Below, in pieces: positions 1 through 8,785 of a stretch of 64,000 nt of DNA. Numbering within the stretch: position 1 is the stretch's first letter; each line of letters opens with the position of its first letter. The notes beneath the pieces are model-generated. The model made no database searches, was not told the origin of the DNA, and saw only the letters and a program-made list of their open reading frames with translations. The DNA is from Herpetosiphon sp042688385. Its GTDB lineage: Bacteria; Chloroflexota; Chloroflexia; Chloroflexales; Herpetosiphonaceae. Both the position numbers and the translations under genes were made by a program. The DNA lies in NCBI RefSeq assembly GCF_042688385.1, contig NZ_JBHUPY010000018.1:68901-132900 (forward strand), given 5' to 3'.

Positions 1-2074
1 AAGCGAAGGGCAAGAAGAACTTCGAGACGATCCCGCCGACCAAGCCCAAGGGCAAGAACACACAGACGGTGGTCAAGGTCGATGAGGTAATCGCGCCAGC
101 AACTTCCTTGGTGCCTTCGATGACTGCTTCGCGGCGATTCGCGCCTTTATTCAAGTAGCGATAGATGTTTTCCAACACCACAATCGAGTCGTCGACCACC
201 CGTCCGACCGCGACGGTCAGACCGCCCAAGGTCATCACGTTGAGCGAGAAACCTTGCAAACGCATCAGAATCAAGGCCACCATAATTGAAAGTGGAATTG
301 ACACTGCGGTTACCAAGGTCGTGCGCAACGAACGCAAGAACAAGAAGATCACCACAATCGCCACGACTGCGCCAATTGCGCCTTCGGTCAACACAGCGCT
401 AACCGCTTGGTTGATTGGGGTGGCTTGTTCGCTGACGATTTGAATCGTCAAACTACCATCGTTGAATTTGGCGAATTCAGCTTCAACAGCTTCGACAATT
501 TCAACTGTGTTGCCAGTGGTATCTTTGGAAATTTCCAAGCCCAAGCTGGCTTGGCCGTTGGTACGGGTTACGGTGCTGCCGCCAACTGCGCCAACTTCAA
601 CCGTCGCCACATCTTTCAAGCGAATGAGCAAGGCTTCAGGAACGCCAGTGCTGCCAGCAGCATCGGGATTGTTGAGCTTTTGCGCCAAAGCTGCTTGGCT
701 TTCTTCTGAAAGCAAGGCAGTTATTTCAGGCGTAAAGGCCGATAAGAATTGGGCTGGAATTTGCTCGATCAGCTCAGGTGTAATTTGGTCAGGGCTGGTA
801 ATGCCAAAGGCCGCAAATTCTGCAGGCAAGGCACTTGCGCCATTGCCTGGAGCTGGAGTTGCTGAAGGCGCAGCAGCCACAGCTTCGGCCAAAGCAGTTT
901 GGCTAGCTTCAGGCAAGGCCAAGGCCAAGTTGACTGGGAATTGAGCCAAGCCAGCAGCTGGCAATTGGCTAATTACCGCTGGCGTAATTTGGTCAGGTGC
1001 CGTAATGCCAAAAGCTGCAAATTCTGCTGGCACTTCGGCTTCGGGCAAGCGTTCGGCCAAAGCAGCTTGGCTATCGTCGCTCAAGGCCAAGGCCAATGGC
1101 AAGCTGATTTGGCTCAAGCCAGCAGCAGGAAATTGACCAATTACCGCAGGCGTAATTTGATCAGGACTCGTAATACCAGCAGCTTGTAATGGAGCAGGAA
1201 TTAAGCTGGTTGTGACTGGTTGGGTTGGGGCTTGGGTTGGGTTAGGTGTTGCAGCAGCAGTTGGTTGGGCAGCCGCACCGCCGAAACCACCAGTTGCGCC
1301 ACCAAGTCCACCGCTTGCGCCACCACTAAGATCAACACCCTTGATACCAACTACAACGTTTTCAATTTCGTTGGTTGAGCTATATTTGTGGGTAATCCGC
1401 AATGGCAACGAACGGCCTTCGTCGGTAATCGTGCCGACGGGAAAGACCAAGTTATTGGCTTGCAAGAATTGCACAACTTGGGCTTGGGTTAAGTTGTTGG
1501 CCGCCATTTTCTCAGGATCAAGTGTGACCAAAACTTTTTCTTGCTCGCCGCCGGTTACCGCCACATTGTTCACACCAGGAATGGCCGACAAAGCTGGCAC
1601 CAGTTCGCCATCGACTTTGGCTTGAACGTCGCTCAAGTTTGCGCCGCTAACGCTGGCCACGACAATTGGCAACGAATTGAAGTTAAACGTGCCAATCGTT
1701 GGTTTTTGGGCGTTCTCAGGCAAGCTCAACGAGCTAATTTTCTCTTGAACTTCAACCTTGGCATCTTTGGGGTCAACATCAACATCAAAGGTTAAAATGG
1801 TAAAAGCAAAGCTTTCTGACGATGTTGATTGAACTGCTTGAACGCCCGACAAGCCATTTACGGCCTTTTCGATGACCGATGTCACTTCGCTATCCATGGT
1901 TTCAGAAGAAGCCCCCGGATAGATCGTGGTGATGCTGACGATGGGGAAGGAAATATCCGGGAAGAGTTCCCGTTTCAGCCCTGCTGAAGCAACCAGCCCC
2001 GCAATGATCAAGACCACTGAGATCATGATCGTAATTGGCGAGCGCTTAAGCGATTGACGTGTAAACCACAACAC
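1..2074 (-). CDS. RND (AcrB/HAE1-type) efflux transporter, N-terminal 691 residues, truncated by window edge
   Basis: This is an inner-membrane proton-driven exporter of the RND family. The protein begins with a basic stretch and a first membrane helix (ITIMISVVLIIAGLVAS), followed by the family motif FPDISFPIV and then GASSETM. Further on come the porter-domain segment and the block of helices with VGRVVDDSIVVLENIYR, the typical RND motif in TM4. The start is a GTG at 2074, chosen because GAAAGGAG lies 8 bases upstream. The rest of the protein lies beyond base 1. Between about residues 243 and 475 there is a Pro/Ala-rich insertion with repeated units (ITSPDQITPAVI and similar) that ordinary HAE1 pumps lack at this point; the family sequence resumes at LIRLKDVATVEVG. 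It is divergent from a MarR regulator that probably controls it. The substrate cannot be told from sequence. Confidence 0.93.
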   Translation of the reverse strand, partial: MLWFTRQSLKRSPITIMISVVLIIAGLVASAGLKRELFPDISFPIVSITTIYPGASSETMDSEVTSVIEKAVNGLSGVQAVQSTSSESFAFTILTFDVDVDPKDAKVEVQEKISSLSLPENAQKPTIGTFNFNSLPIVVASVSGANLSDVQAKVDGELVPALSAIPGVNNVAVTGGEQEKVLVTLDPEKMAANNLTQAQVVQFLQANNLVFPVGTITDEGRSLPLRITHKYSSTNEIENVVVGIKGVDLSGGASGGLGGATGGFGGAAAQPTAAATPNPTQAPTQPVTTSLIPAPLQAAGITSPDQITPAVIGQFPAAGLSQISLPLALALSDDSQAALAERLPEAEVPAEFAAFGITAPDQITPAVISQLPAAGLAQFPVNLALALPEASQTALAEAVAAAPSATPAPGNGASALPAEFAAFGITSPDQITPELIEQIPAQFLSAFTPEITALLSEESQAALAQKLNNPDAAGSTGVPEALLIRLKDVATVEVGAVGGSTVTRTNGQASLGLEISKDTTGNTVEIVEAVEAEFAKFNDGSLTIQIVSEQATPINQAVSAVLTEGAIGAVVAIVVIFLFLRSLRTTLVTAVSIPLSIMVALILMRLQGFSLNVMTLGGLTVAVGRVVDDSIVVLENIYRYLNKGANRREAVIEGTKEVAGAITSSTLTTVCVFLPLGLVGGIVSKFFLPFA

Positions 2075-2129
2075 TACGTGGCTCCTTTCGGCACGAAAAT
2101 GTTTGACGGCAAGATTATTTGTCGCTACG

Positions 2130-2247
2130 ATTATATATGTCGATAATATTTCGGCACGCGAACTATTATAGGATTTGTGAATTTTGTGTCAAGATGCCAA
2201 TCGCCCTAAAGTGGCATGGTACTGTGGTTTTTCACAATTGTTCACAA
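2130..2247. promoter_or_regulatory. Divergent promoter region of the RND pump and MarR gene, candidate operators
   Basis: The AT-rich gap between the two start codons holds an inverted repeat ATTAT (2130-2134) / ATAAT (2143-2147). It also holds TTGTGAA at 2175-2181, matched by two direct copies of its complement TTCACAA at 2231-2237 and 2241-2247. MarR proteins usually bind such short inverted repeats between themselves and the pump they control. The pairing of these particular repeats with this regulator is inference. Confidence 0.4.
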
Positions 2248-2260
2248 CAAGGAAATCTTT

Positions 2261-2734
2261 ATGGAAGATGAACATCGTAGTTCACTACTCAGCTCAATCT
2301 CCGATATGATTCGCCAATTGACTTGGCTCTCGCATCGCCAAAGCAGCCAAACCATGGAACGCTTGGGCTTGACGCTTTCGCAGGCAATTTTATTAATTGC
2401 CCTCGATGCCCACCAAGGCCGCGCCAGCATGAGTGACCTTGGGCGCATTACTCAGCACGCCCCAGCCACATTAACCGGCATTGTTGATCGGCTGATTAAC
2501 AACGATTTGGTGGCTCGTGAGCGCGACGAGCAAGATCGACGAGTAGTGTTCGTAGAGCTTACCGATGCAGGGCGCAAAAAGATTGAAGCAATCAATGCAG
2601 AACGCTATCGCGATATGTCGCAGCTAATGGAGCAATTCGATAATCAAGAATTGGCACTTTTGGCCGATATTGTGCAGCGCTTTGTGCAAGAACTTGCTCG
2701 TTTGGATGCTGCCAACTACCATGGCTCACGCTAA
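2261..2734 (+). CDS. MarR-family transcriptional regulator
   Basis: A 157-residue winged-helix repressor-type protein. The DNA-binding part shows the classic MarR layout: MSDLGRITQHAPATLTGIVD (recognition helix) followed by LVARERDEQDRRVVFVELT, the wing with its conserved D-x-R-R signature. It likely dimerises through the N- and C-terminal helices. The start at 2261 is preferred over the ATG at 2216 because AGGAAA stands 7 bases before it. It is transcribed divergently from the RND pump, the usual arrangement for a ligand-released repressor of multidrug efflux. The ligand is unknown. Confidence 0.9.
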   Translation: MEDEHRSSLLSSISDMIRQLTWLSHRQSSQTMERLGLTLSQAILLIALDAHQGRASMSDLGRITQHAPATLTGIVDRLINNDLVARERDEQDRRVVFVELTDAGRKKIEAINAERYRDMSQLMEQFDNQELALLADIVQRFVQELARLDAANYHGSR

Positions 2735-2761
2735 TTGTGTTGCTATGGAAGGATGCGAGCC

Positions 2762-3538
2762 ATGCCAAGTTTGCGCGAATTGTTGGATGTTGCGAGCGAA
2801 GCTGCGTATTTAGGTGGTCGGCGCACGCTGGCCTATTTTGGGGCCGATGTTCAGGTTGAAACCAAAGGCGATTCGACTCCGGTTACTCGCGCCGATCGCG
2901 AGGCCGAAACGATCATTCGGGAATGTATTGGGCGCTATTTCCCAAGCCATACGATTATTGGCGAGGAACATGGCGAGCAACAGGGCGATGCTGATTATCG
3001 CTGGATTATCGACCCAATTGATGGAACCAAAACCTTTATTCATGGCGTGCCGTTTTATGGCGTGCTGATTGGGCTAGAAGTGAAGGGCCAAGCCAGCGTG
3101 GGCGTGGTCTATTTGCCAGCCTTCGATGAGATGCTAGCGGCGGCTGATGGTTTGGGCTGTAGTTGGAATGGGCGGCCAGCGCATGTGAGCAAGGTCGACA
3201 CACTAGCTGAGGCCACATTGCTAACGACCTCAGTAACTTCGGCCATGAAACGCTCTGATGCCTACGAGCAACTGGTGAGCAAAACCAAACTTCAGCGCAC
3301 CTGGGGCGATTGCTATGGCTACGTGTTGGTGGCAACTGGGCGGGCCGAAATTATGCTTGATCCAGCTATGAACCCGTGGGATTGTGCGCCATTGCTGCCA
3401 ATTTTGCGCGAGGCTGGCGGCCATTTTACAACCTGGGCCGGCGAGGCCAGCATTTGGGGCCCAGATGCAGTAGCGACGAATGCAGCCTTGCAACAAGAGG
3501 TTTTGGCAATCTTGGCCAATGAGCGCCGCCAGCAGTAG
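2762..3538 (+). CDS. Inositol monophosphatase-family phosphatase, histidinol-phosphatase (HisN)-like
   Basis: A 258-residue Mg-dependent, Li-sensitive-type phosphatase of the IMPase/FBPase fold. Metal-binding motifs are complete: GEE at residues 67-69, DPIDGTKTF at 84-92 and the late NPWDCAPL. The loops (YRWIIDPIDGTK, FYGVLIGL) resemble the HisN type that dephosphorylates L-histidinol phosphate in Actinobacteria and Chloroflexota, but inositol-1-phosphatase or another sugar-phosphate activity cannot be excluded, and no other his gene is nearby. The start at 2762 follows AAGGATG by 6 bases; an in-frame ATG at 2753 lies inside that ribosome-binding site. It stands 27 bases after the marR gene and may be co-transcribed with it. 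Confidence 0.85.
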   Translation: MPSLRELLDVASEAAYLGGRRTLAYFGADVQVETKGDSTPVTRADREAETIIRECIGRYFPSHTIIGEEHGEQQGDADYRWIIDPIDGTKTFIHGVPFYGVLIGLEVKGQASVGVVYLPAFDEMLAAADGLGCSWNGRPAHVSKVDTLAEATLLTTSVTSAMKRSDAYEQLVSKTKLQRTWGDCYGYVLVATGRAEIMLDPAMNPWDCAPLLPILREAGGHFTTWAGEASIWGPDAVATNAALQQEVLAILANERRQQ

Positions 3539-3604
3539 CCACCTTTTGGGCACAGTTGCGTAAACGTGTATCATACGTCAAAAGCCTTTAATTGAGATCA
3601 ATCT

Positions 3605-5377
3605 ATGCAATGTCCTGCGTGTGGCACAACCGTGGCTAATGCCCAAAGCTCTAGCTGTGATCAATGTAACGCACCGCTACCTCAACTGCTGGTAGCTGGT
3701 GCGTTGGTTATGGGTCAATATCGGGTGCTTCAACCCTTGCGCGAGGGTGGCACTGGCCAAATCTACCTCGCCGAAGATACCCGTACCTTCAATCGGCAAT
3801 GTATTTTGAAGCGCACGCAACTTCAAGGCGGCAGCGAAGCGCGGCGCATGTTTGCCACCGAAGCGGAGCTGCTAACCAAACTCCGCCATCCCCAAATTCC
3901 CCAAGTTTTTGCCTATTTTGAGGAAGACGGGGTTGCCACAATTGTGATGGAATATGTGGCAGGTCGTGATTTGGAGTATGGGCTAAGCCATATTCTGGTT
4001 GATGGCAGCTTTATGGCTGGTAAGGCTCGGCCATTCGAGCAAGTGTTGCGTGATGGGATTGTGGTTTGCAAAATTTTGGAATATTTGCATGGCCTCAAGC
4101 CAGCAATTGTCCATGGCGATATTAAGCCCGCCAATTTGATTCGTGATCGTGAGAGTAACGAACTATTTTTGGTCGATTTTGGCGCAGCCGCAATTAGCGG
4201 TGCTGGCAAAACCTATGGCACGCCTGGCTATGCCGCGCCTGAGCAATATCGCAATCAGCGCTATCCTGCCAGCGATATTTATAATTTAGCCGCCACCATC
4301 TATCAACTGCTCACTGACGATGATCCAACCCAGCACCCATTACACTTCCCGAAATTAGCGAGCTTGCCTCAACGCATGCAACAAGTGCTTGGCCGCGCAT
4401 TGCATGAAGATTTAAGCCAACGGCCAAATGCCACCATTTTCCGCGATTTGCTTGAGGAAACACTTGAGCCAACGCTTGTGCAGCCGTTTAAGTTTCCAAG
4501 TGGAGTCACGCCCTACAATGGCCATGATTTGGCCCAGGCGATTCAGGCCGATTGGGGCTATGGCCTGCATGCCTTGGTCAACGGCGATCTGAATACATGG
4601 TTGCGTCAGCATCAACACACGGAATTGGCGATCAAAGTTCATCGCATGCTGGTGCAAAATGAACGCCCAGAGCGGGTGCTTGATTTTTTGGTTGGAAGTT
4701 TAGCGCCGAATCTATTGGCTGCTGAAGTTAAATTTGAATACAACACCGTGATGTTGCCTTTGGATGGTATGACCGCCACGCCATTGACAGTCACAGCGCG
4801 CAATCGGGCAGCGCATATTAAGGCCGTCGATGCACCTGGCTGGTTGCAAGTTGGACCATCAGAGCTTTACGTCGTGCCCGATCAACCCCAACAGTTTCAA
4901 TTTGGCATCGATCTTGATCGTAACCCAATGCCTGGTCAATCTGCGAGCGTAAGCTTTGAAATTCGGATTGGCACTGAAAAACCGCAGCGGCGCAAATTGA
5001 AGATTCAACTAGCCCAAGGCACGCTCCCCAAGCCCGATACCGGCGATTTATGGCCCTTGATCGCTGGCTTTGGCGGCGGTGCTGTATTTCTAAGCACTGC
5101 TTTAGCGGTAATCTATTATCCCAACAACAGCCTCTTGATTGAGGCAGCAGTTGGCGCATTAATTGGCATTATTTGGGCAATGATGTTCGCTGAGCGCAAA
5201 CATGATGTGATTGTTCAGTTGTTGTTGAGCATTGGCGGGGCGTTGTTAGCAGGCAGCGTGTATGCGATTTATATTTTCGGAGCCTTTAATCCATTTTCAT
5301 TAACCGCCTTCTTTTATGCTTTAGGTGGCAGTTTAGGGTTTAATGCCATCTATCAATACTTTTTCAAACAACTCTAA
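3605..5377 (+). CDS. Membrane Ser/Thr protein kinase with N-terminal zinc ribbon
   Basis: A 590-residue eukaryotic-type (Hanks) kinase. A zinc-ribbon CPAC (3-6) ... CDQC (18-21) opens the protein. The kinase domain follows at about 39-290, with the glycine loop REGGTGQIY, the ATP lysine in CILKRT (K69), the catalytic loop HGDIKPAN (170-177; HGD in place of HRD), DFG at 191-193 and an activation segment ending GTPGYAAPEQY. After a helical linker comes a beta-rich domain (about 370-475) and then four hydrophobic segments up to the C terminus, so the kinase is bound to the membrane from its tail. It probably phosphorylates regulatory or envelope proteins. It stands alone with a terminator at its end. 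Confidence 0.9.
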   Translation: MQCPACGTTVANAQSSSCDQCNAPLPQLLVAGALVMGQYRVLQPLREGGTGQIYLAEDTRTFNRQCILKRTQLQGGSEARRMFATEAELLTKLRHPQIPQVFAYFEEDGVATIVMEYVAGRDLEYGLSHILVDGSFMAGKARPFEQVLRDGIVVCKILEYLHGLKPAIVHGDIKPANLIRDRESNELFLVDFGAAAISGAGKTYGTPGYAAPEQYRNQRYPASDIYNLAATIYQLLTDDDPTQHPLHFPKLASLPQRMQQVLGRALHEDLSQRPNATIFRDLLEETLEPTLVQPFKFPSGVTPYNGHDLAQAIQADWGYGLHALVNGDLNTWLRQHQHTELAIKVHRMLVQNERPERVLDFLVGSLAPNLLAAEVKFEYNTVMLPLDGMTATPLTVTARNRAAHIKAVDAPGWLQVGPSELYVVPDQPQQFQFGIDLDRNPMPGQSASVSFEIRIGTEKPQRRKLKIQLAQGTLPKPDTGDLWPLIAGFGGGAVFLSTALAVIYYPNNSLLIEAAVGALIGIIWAMMFAERKHDVIVQLLLSIGGALLAGSVYAIYIFGAFNPFSLTAFFYALGGSLGFNAIYQYFFKQL

Positions 5378-5383
5378 AACAAC

Positions 5384-5411
5384 AAATCCAGCCATTGGAG
5401 TGGCTGGATTT
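5384..5411. terminator. Terminator hairpin between kinase and tmRNA
   Basis: A perfect 11-bp stem, AAATCCAGCCA with TGGCTGGATTT, encloses a 6-base loop directly after the kinase stop codon and 10 bases from the 3' end of ssrA on the other strand. The A/T ends on both sides allow it to work in both directions. Confidence 0.75.
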
Positions 5412-5420
5412 GCTTGATCT

Positions 5421-5779
5421 TGGTGGAGATGGCGGGAATCGAACCCGCGTCCAAAAAGTTAAACCGCAAGCATCTACAAGCGTAGTCTATTGATTAAATC
5501 TTATCGTAGCACCACCCGATAGACAAAGCGGGCCACGACCAGCCTGTTAATCTTAGCCCCTAGCCCACAGACATAACTAAGGGAGCGACCCGACTAAATG
5601 TCGCCGCTACAAGCCCATCGGGCTGAGGCTAGTAGAGGCGTGTTGCCTTAATTAGGCAGCAAGCGCTACAGGAGCGCGGAAAGTGTTTTTGCCAGTTAAT
5701 GGCGTTGCCGATTTAACGAGGCTCAGCGTCTCGGCTTGCCACTTACGATCGGCCCTCCCTGTCGAAACCAAGCATCCCC
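5421..5779 (-). ncRNA. ssrA: tmRNA (SsrA)
   Basis: Transfer-messenger RNA that rescues stalled ribosomes and tags the nascent chain for proteolysis. On the minus strand the 5' end reads GGGGATGCTTGGTTTCGACA and the 3' end GTTCGATTCCCGCCATCTCC followed by an encoded CCA. The two ends pair as a 7-bp acceptor stem with one G-U pair. The tag reading frame runs from 5693 down to 5652: GKNTFRAPVALAA then TAA, ending in the usual ALAA degron. The size, about 359 bases, is typical of one-piece tmRNA. The pseudoknot region lies between the tag and the T-arm. Confidence 0.97.
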
Positions 5780-5811
5780 AGGTAGTAGGCCTCTGCGTTC
5801 GAGGTCTTTGC

Positions 5812-5817
5812 ATTATA
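5812..5817 (-). promoter_or_regulatory. -10 element of ssrA promoter
   Basis: On the minus strand TATAAT lies 33 bases upstream of the mature tmRNA 5' end. This leaves a leader of about 25 bases to be removed, as expected for RNase P processing. No good -35 box is visible at the right distance. Confidence 0.55.
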
Positions 5818-5863
5818 GCATACTCATCACGACTATTTATAAGACTTTTGTTGGAATTGGTAT

Positions 5864-6088
5864 GTTTGGGGATCGGGGGTTAGGGATCAGGGATCAGTTA
5901 CTGAAACCGCGAAAAACACGAAGCGCACGAAGGAGGGTTAATGTTCCCTCACCCCAGCCCCATCTCCCGTGGCGCGGGCGAGGGGCTTTCGTGCCGTGGT
6001 TCTTCGTCAATGCGTCGGTAAAAACGGGTGCTCCCCCTCGCCCGCGTTCAGTGGGAGAGGGGGCTGGGGGGTGAGGGGACGTTAATCA
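5864..6088. repeat. Repeat island with MITE-like palindrome copy 1 (terminal repeats missing)
   Basis: Bases 5864-5895 hold a heptad run of the GGGATCA/GGGGTTA kind, and 5905-5938 a 9-base-period run of the CACGAAG(A/C)G kind. From about 5944 to 6079 lies the GC-rich palindromic core (CCCTCACCCC...AGGGG ... CCCCTCGCCC...GGTGAGGGG) that recurs eight more times in the window. The usual terminal inverted repeats are not recognisable in this copy. The rest of the 5780-6333 gap has no convincing gene. Confidence 0.8.
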
Positions 6089-6333
6089 CCACGCTTTTTT
6101 TAAACCCTACCCTTGTAAGGACTAGGGTGAGATCTAAATCCACCCCATCCTCAGACTTTTGATTGAATCTTAAAGAGCGTTGCTGGCCTTGATTAAAGTC
6201 AAGGCTTGGCTTTTAGGGCTTTGGGAACAAACAAAGCCCATGATCCGTTTGATGGATACTTGGATACAAGCCTGCGAAGCCCAAAAAGCTTTATGGTATG
6301 ATGCGAAACAATTACGCAATGAGGGTTCCGGTT

Positions 6334-6633
6334 ATGACAATAGTAGATACTCCTCCTCCGAATACGGCGCGGGTTTTGCTTGATGGCGATTTGTTGGTCA
6401 ACAAAATCAAGGTGCCAGTGCTCATTTCCGCAGGCAATCATCGCTTGGTTGTGTTGCAATCGCAAGCACTCTACGATATTAAAGTTGGCGATAGCGGCCT
6501 GTTGGTCAGCGAAGCTCGCGGCCAGCAAGAAGTGCTGATTAGCGATATTGATCGGTTAGCCATGGTAATGCGTTACGAATTAGCATCGCCAGCTCCTAGC
6601 GACGACGATTTTGTGCTGCCATCGCCAGAATAA
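6334..6633 (+). CDS. Hypothetical protein
   Basis: A 99-residue, soluble, beta-rich protein that I do not recognise (VRVLLDGDLLVNK-like strands; acidic C terminus APSDDDFVLPSPE). There is no membrane segment or signal peptide. The start at 6334 follows GAGGG by about 8 bases; in-frame ATGs at 6298 and 6319 lack such a site. Its last 61 bases overlap the end of the convergent Nudix gene. Codon use resembles the neighbouring genes, and the conserved-looking hydrophobic pattern suggests it is real, but no homology was checked. Confidence 0.6.
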   Translation: MTIVDTPPPNTARVLLDGDLLVNKIKVPVLISAGNHRLVVLQSQALYDIKVGDSGLLVSEARGQQEVLISDIDRLAMVMRYELASPAPSDDDFVLPSPE

Positions 6634-7118
6634 AGCTGGCGAATCATGGTCGTTGCTGGCTGAATCAATTCATTGGCAATAATCTGGCGTGGGCAATCTT
6701 GCCAATTGTGCTGATAATCGCTTGCTAAAATCGAGCGCAGCCATTGGGGATACAACTCGGCCAAATTGCTATCAAGGCTGAGCCAATCGGCATAAATTGT
6801 TGGTTCCTCGCGAGAGCGCACCACAACCATGGGATCTTGCAAGTGCGCTCGGTAATAAAACACGATTTCGTGTTTGGGCTTGGGCTTTTTGCGCCCAGCC
6901 ATAAACATTCCCTCGGCAATATACACCAGCCGCTCAAGCTGAATTGCCACCCCAAATTCTTCGGCAAACTCACGCATCACGCAGTCTTCGGTCGTCTCAC
7001 CCACTTCGAGGTGACCACCAGGTAAGGCACAATAGCTGTTGCCTTGCTGCTCAGAGCGATGCACCAGCACATGGCGATCGCGGATAATAATCGCTGCAAC
7101 CCGCACAAAAAACTTCAT
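6573..7118 (-). CDS. Nudix hydrolase
   Basis: A 181-residue enzyme that hydrolyses nucleoside diphosphates linked to some other group. A complete Nudix box is present: G-x5-E-x7-REFAEEFGV, starting at GHLEVGE, which binds Mg2+. The first strand, FVRVAAIIIRD, fits the fold. The start at 7118 follows GGGAGG by 8 bases; the longer reading frame upstream has no such site. The tail of about 25 residues rich in Ser/Gly is coded in the overlap with the convergent small gene and may be under weak constraint. The substrate is unknown. Confidence 0.88.
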   Translation of the reverse strand: MKFFVRVAAIIIRDRHVLVHRSEQQGNSYCALPGGHLEVGETTEDCVMREFAEEFGVAIQLERLVYIAEGMFMAGRKKPKPKHEIVFYYRAHLQDPMVVVRSREEPTIYADWLSLDSNLAELYPQWLRSILASDYQHNWQDCPRQIIANELIQPATTMIRQLYSGDGSTKSSSLGAGDANS

Positions 7119-7234
7119 TCGATAACCTCCCATAATAAAAGCACTAATCGTTGCCCAAAACCCAAAGGGGATAGCCAGCATTTGATCGGCTATGCTATCC
7201 TAAAGTGAATCATACCTAGGAAAGAGTGTCGTTT

Positions 7235-8413
7235 ATGGCTGATTTACGTCCTGCAATTCTTGGCGGTACGCCTTTGGCAACGTCGCCAATTCGCTTAGTT
7301 CGTCCTGTTTTGCCTGAGTTTGCAACCCTCGCCCCTGAAGTTGAGCAAACTTTAATCAGCGGCATGGTTACCAAGGGCCAGCATTTGGCTGCCTTTGAAC
7401 AAGCCGTTGCCGACCACCTTGGGGTTGCCCATGCAATTGCGGTTTCAAGTTGTACAACCGGTTTAGCCTTAACCTACCGCGCCTTGGGCCTAAACGGGCC
7501 AGTGATCGTGCCAAGTTTTACCTTTATGGCAACGGTCAGCGCCTTGATTTGGGCTGGGGCAACCCCGCGCTTTGTTGACATCGACCCTGCTACAACCAAT
7601 ATTGATGTTAAGGCAGTGCGGGCGGCGCTTACGCCAGAGGTTCAGGCAATCGTTGCAGTCCACAATTTTGGCAATCCGGCAGCAATTGCCGAGCTTGAAG
7701 CCCTCGCCAACGAGGCAGGCATTCCCTTAATTTTCGATGCAGCCCATGGCTTTGGGGCGCAATACAACGGGCAGCCTGTCGGCGGATTTGGCACCGCTGA
7801 ATGTTTTAGCCTTAGCCCAACCAAGCTCTTGATTGCTGGCGAGGGCGGGATTGTCGCCACCAACAACGACGAATTGGCCCACAAAATTCGTACAGGCCGA
7901 GAGTATGGCAACGATGGCAAGTATGGCAGCAATTGGGCTGGGCTGAATGCCCGCATGGCCGAATACAACGCTATTATGGGCCGCCATAGCCTTGATCAAC
8001 TAGAGCAAGCAGCCCGCCAGCGCAGCCAATATGCAGCATTATATTGGGCAGCCTTGTTTGCCACACCTGGAATTGATTTTCAAGCAGTGCGTCCAAGCGA
8101 TCGCTGTTCCTACAAAGATTATTCAATCACCATCGATGCACGCTACTTTGGTTTGAGCCGCGACATGGTGCGCCAAGCGCTGGCTGCCGAGGGAATTGAA
8201 ACCCGCGCCTACTACGATCCGCCAGTTCATCGCCACGCAGCCTATGCCCAATTTGCCCCAGCCGAGGGTAGCCTGCCCAAAACTGATTGGTTGGCTAAGG
8301 CCAGTTTAAGCTTGCCAATGCACTCTGAAATGGAGTTCGATACAATCGAAACTGTGTGCAATGCGATCAAGCTGATTTGTGCCTATGGCGAGGAAATCGC
8401 CGCCAAGCAATAG
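7235..8413 (+). CDS. DegT/DnrJ/EryC1-family PLP-dependent sugar aminotransferase
   Basis: A 392-residue enzyme of aspartate-aminotransferase fold type I that transfers an amino group from glutamate to a keto-sugar nucleotide. The PLP-binding aspartate is in IFDAAHGFG and the Schiff-base lysine in SPTKLL (K197). SSCTTGL contacts the cofactor phosphate, and PSFTFMAT is another family hallmark. The start at 7235 has AGGAAAG upstream; the GTG at 7226 would sit on top of that site. With the epimerase and nucleotidyltransferase genes that follow it suggests an amino-sugar step for a surface glycan, although a 370-base repeat island separates them. Confidence 0.9.
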   Translation: MADLRPAILGGTPLATSPIRLVRPVLPEFATLAPEVEQTLISGMVTKGQHLAAFEQAVADHLGVAHAIAVSSCTTGLALTYRALGLNGPVIVPSFTFMATVSALIWAGATPRFVDIDPATTNIDVKAVRAALTPEVQAIVAVHNFGNPAAIAELEALANEAGIPLIFDAAHGFGAQYNGQPVGGFGTAECFSLSPTKLLIAGEGGIVATNNDELAHKIRTGREYGNDGKYGSNWAGLNARMAEYNAIMGRHSLDQLEQAARQRSQYAALYWAALFATPGIDFQAVRPSDRCSYKDYSITIDARYFGLSRDMVRQALAAEGIETRAYYDPPVHRHAAYAQFAPAEGSLPKTDWLAKASLSLPMHSEMEFDTIETVCNAIKLICAYGEEIAAKQ

Positions 8414-8433
8414 TGCTCTGGCTATAGGCGATA

Positions 8434-8624
8434 TGGAATGGTTCATTGGATTGGCAACCATATTCCCTCACCCCCCAGCCCCTCTCCCACGTAGCGGGCG
8501 AGGGGGAGCCCGCATTTGTCATGGAGTGCGGCAGAACCACGTCATGAAAGCCCCTCACCCGCCACGTGGGAGAGGGGGCTGGGGTGAGGGGATCAGGCAG
8601 TGGTTAACCTGATGAACTAGTACA
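8434..8624. repeat. MITE-like palindrome copy 2
   Basis: The left end carries AATGGTTCATTGGATTGGCA and the right end GTTAACCTGATGAACTAGTA. Between them is the GC-rich imperfect palindrome (about 8463-8591) common to the family. A short GGCTAT(A/G) heptad run follows at 8625-8650, and an inverted counterpart (CCCATAGCCTATAGCC) at 8735-8757. The gap 8414-8785 holds no gene. Confidence 0.85.
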
Positions 8625-8785
8625 GATATAGGCTATGGGCTATTTTGGGGAGTTCCAAACGCTTCTTTGCTTCAAAAAACACGGTTAAGGCTCAAATAAA
8701 TGGGCGATAGGCAATCAAAACCATTCCTAGAGCCTATTGCCCATAGCCTATAGCCAATTATTGCAACTAGAAAAGGAGCACTGCC

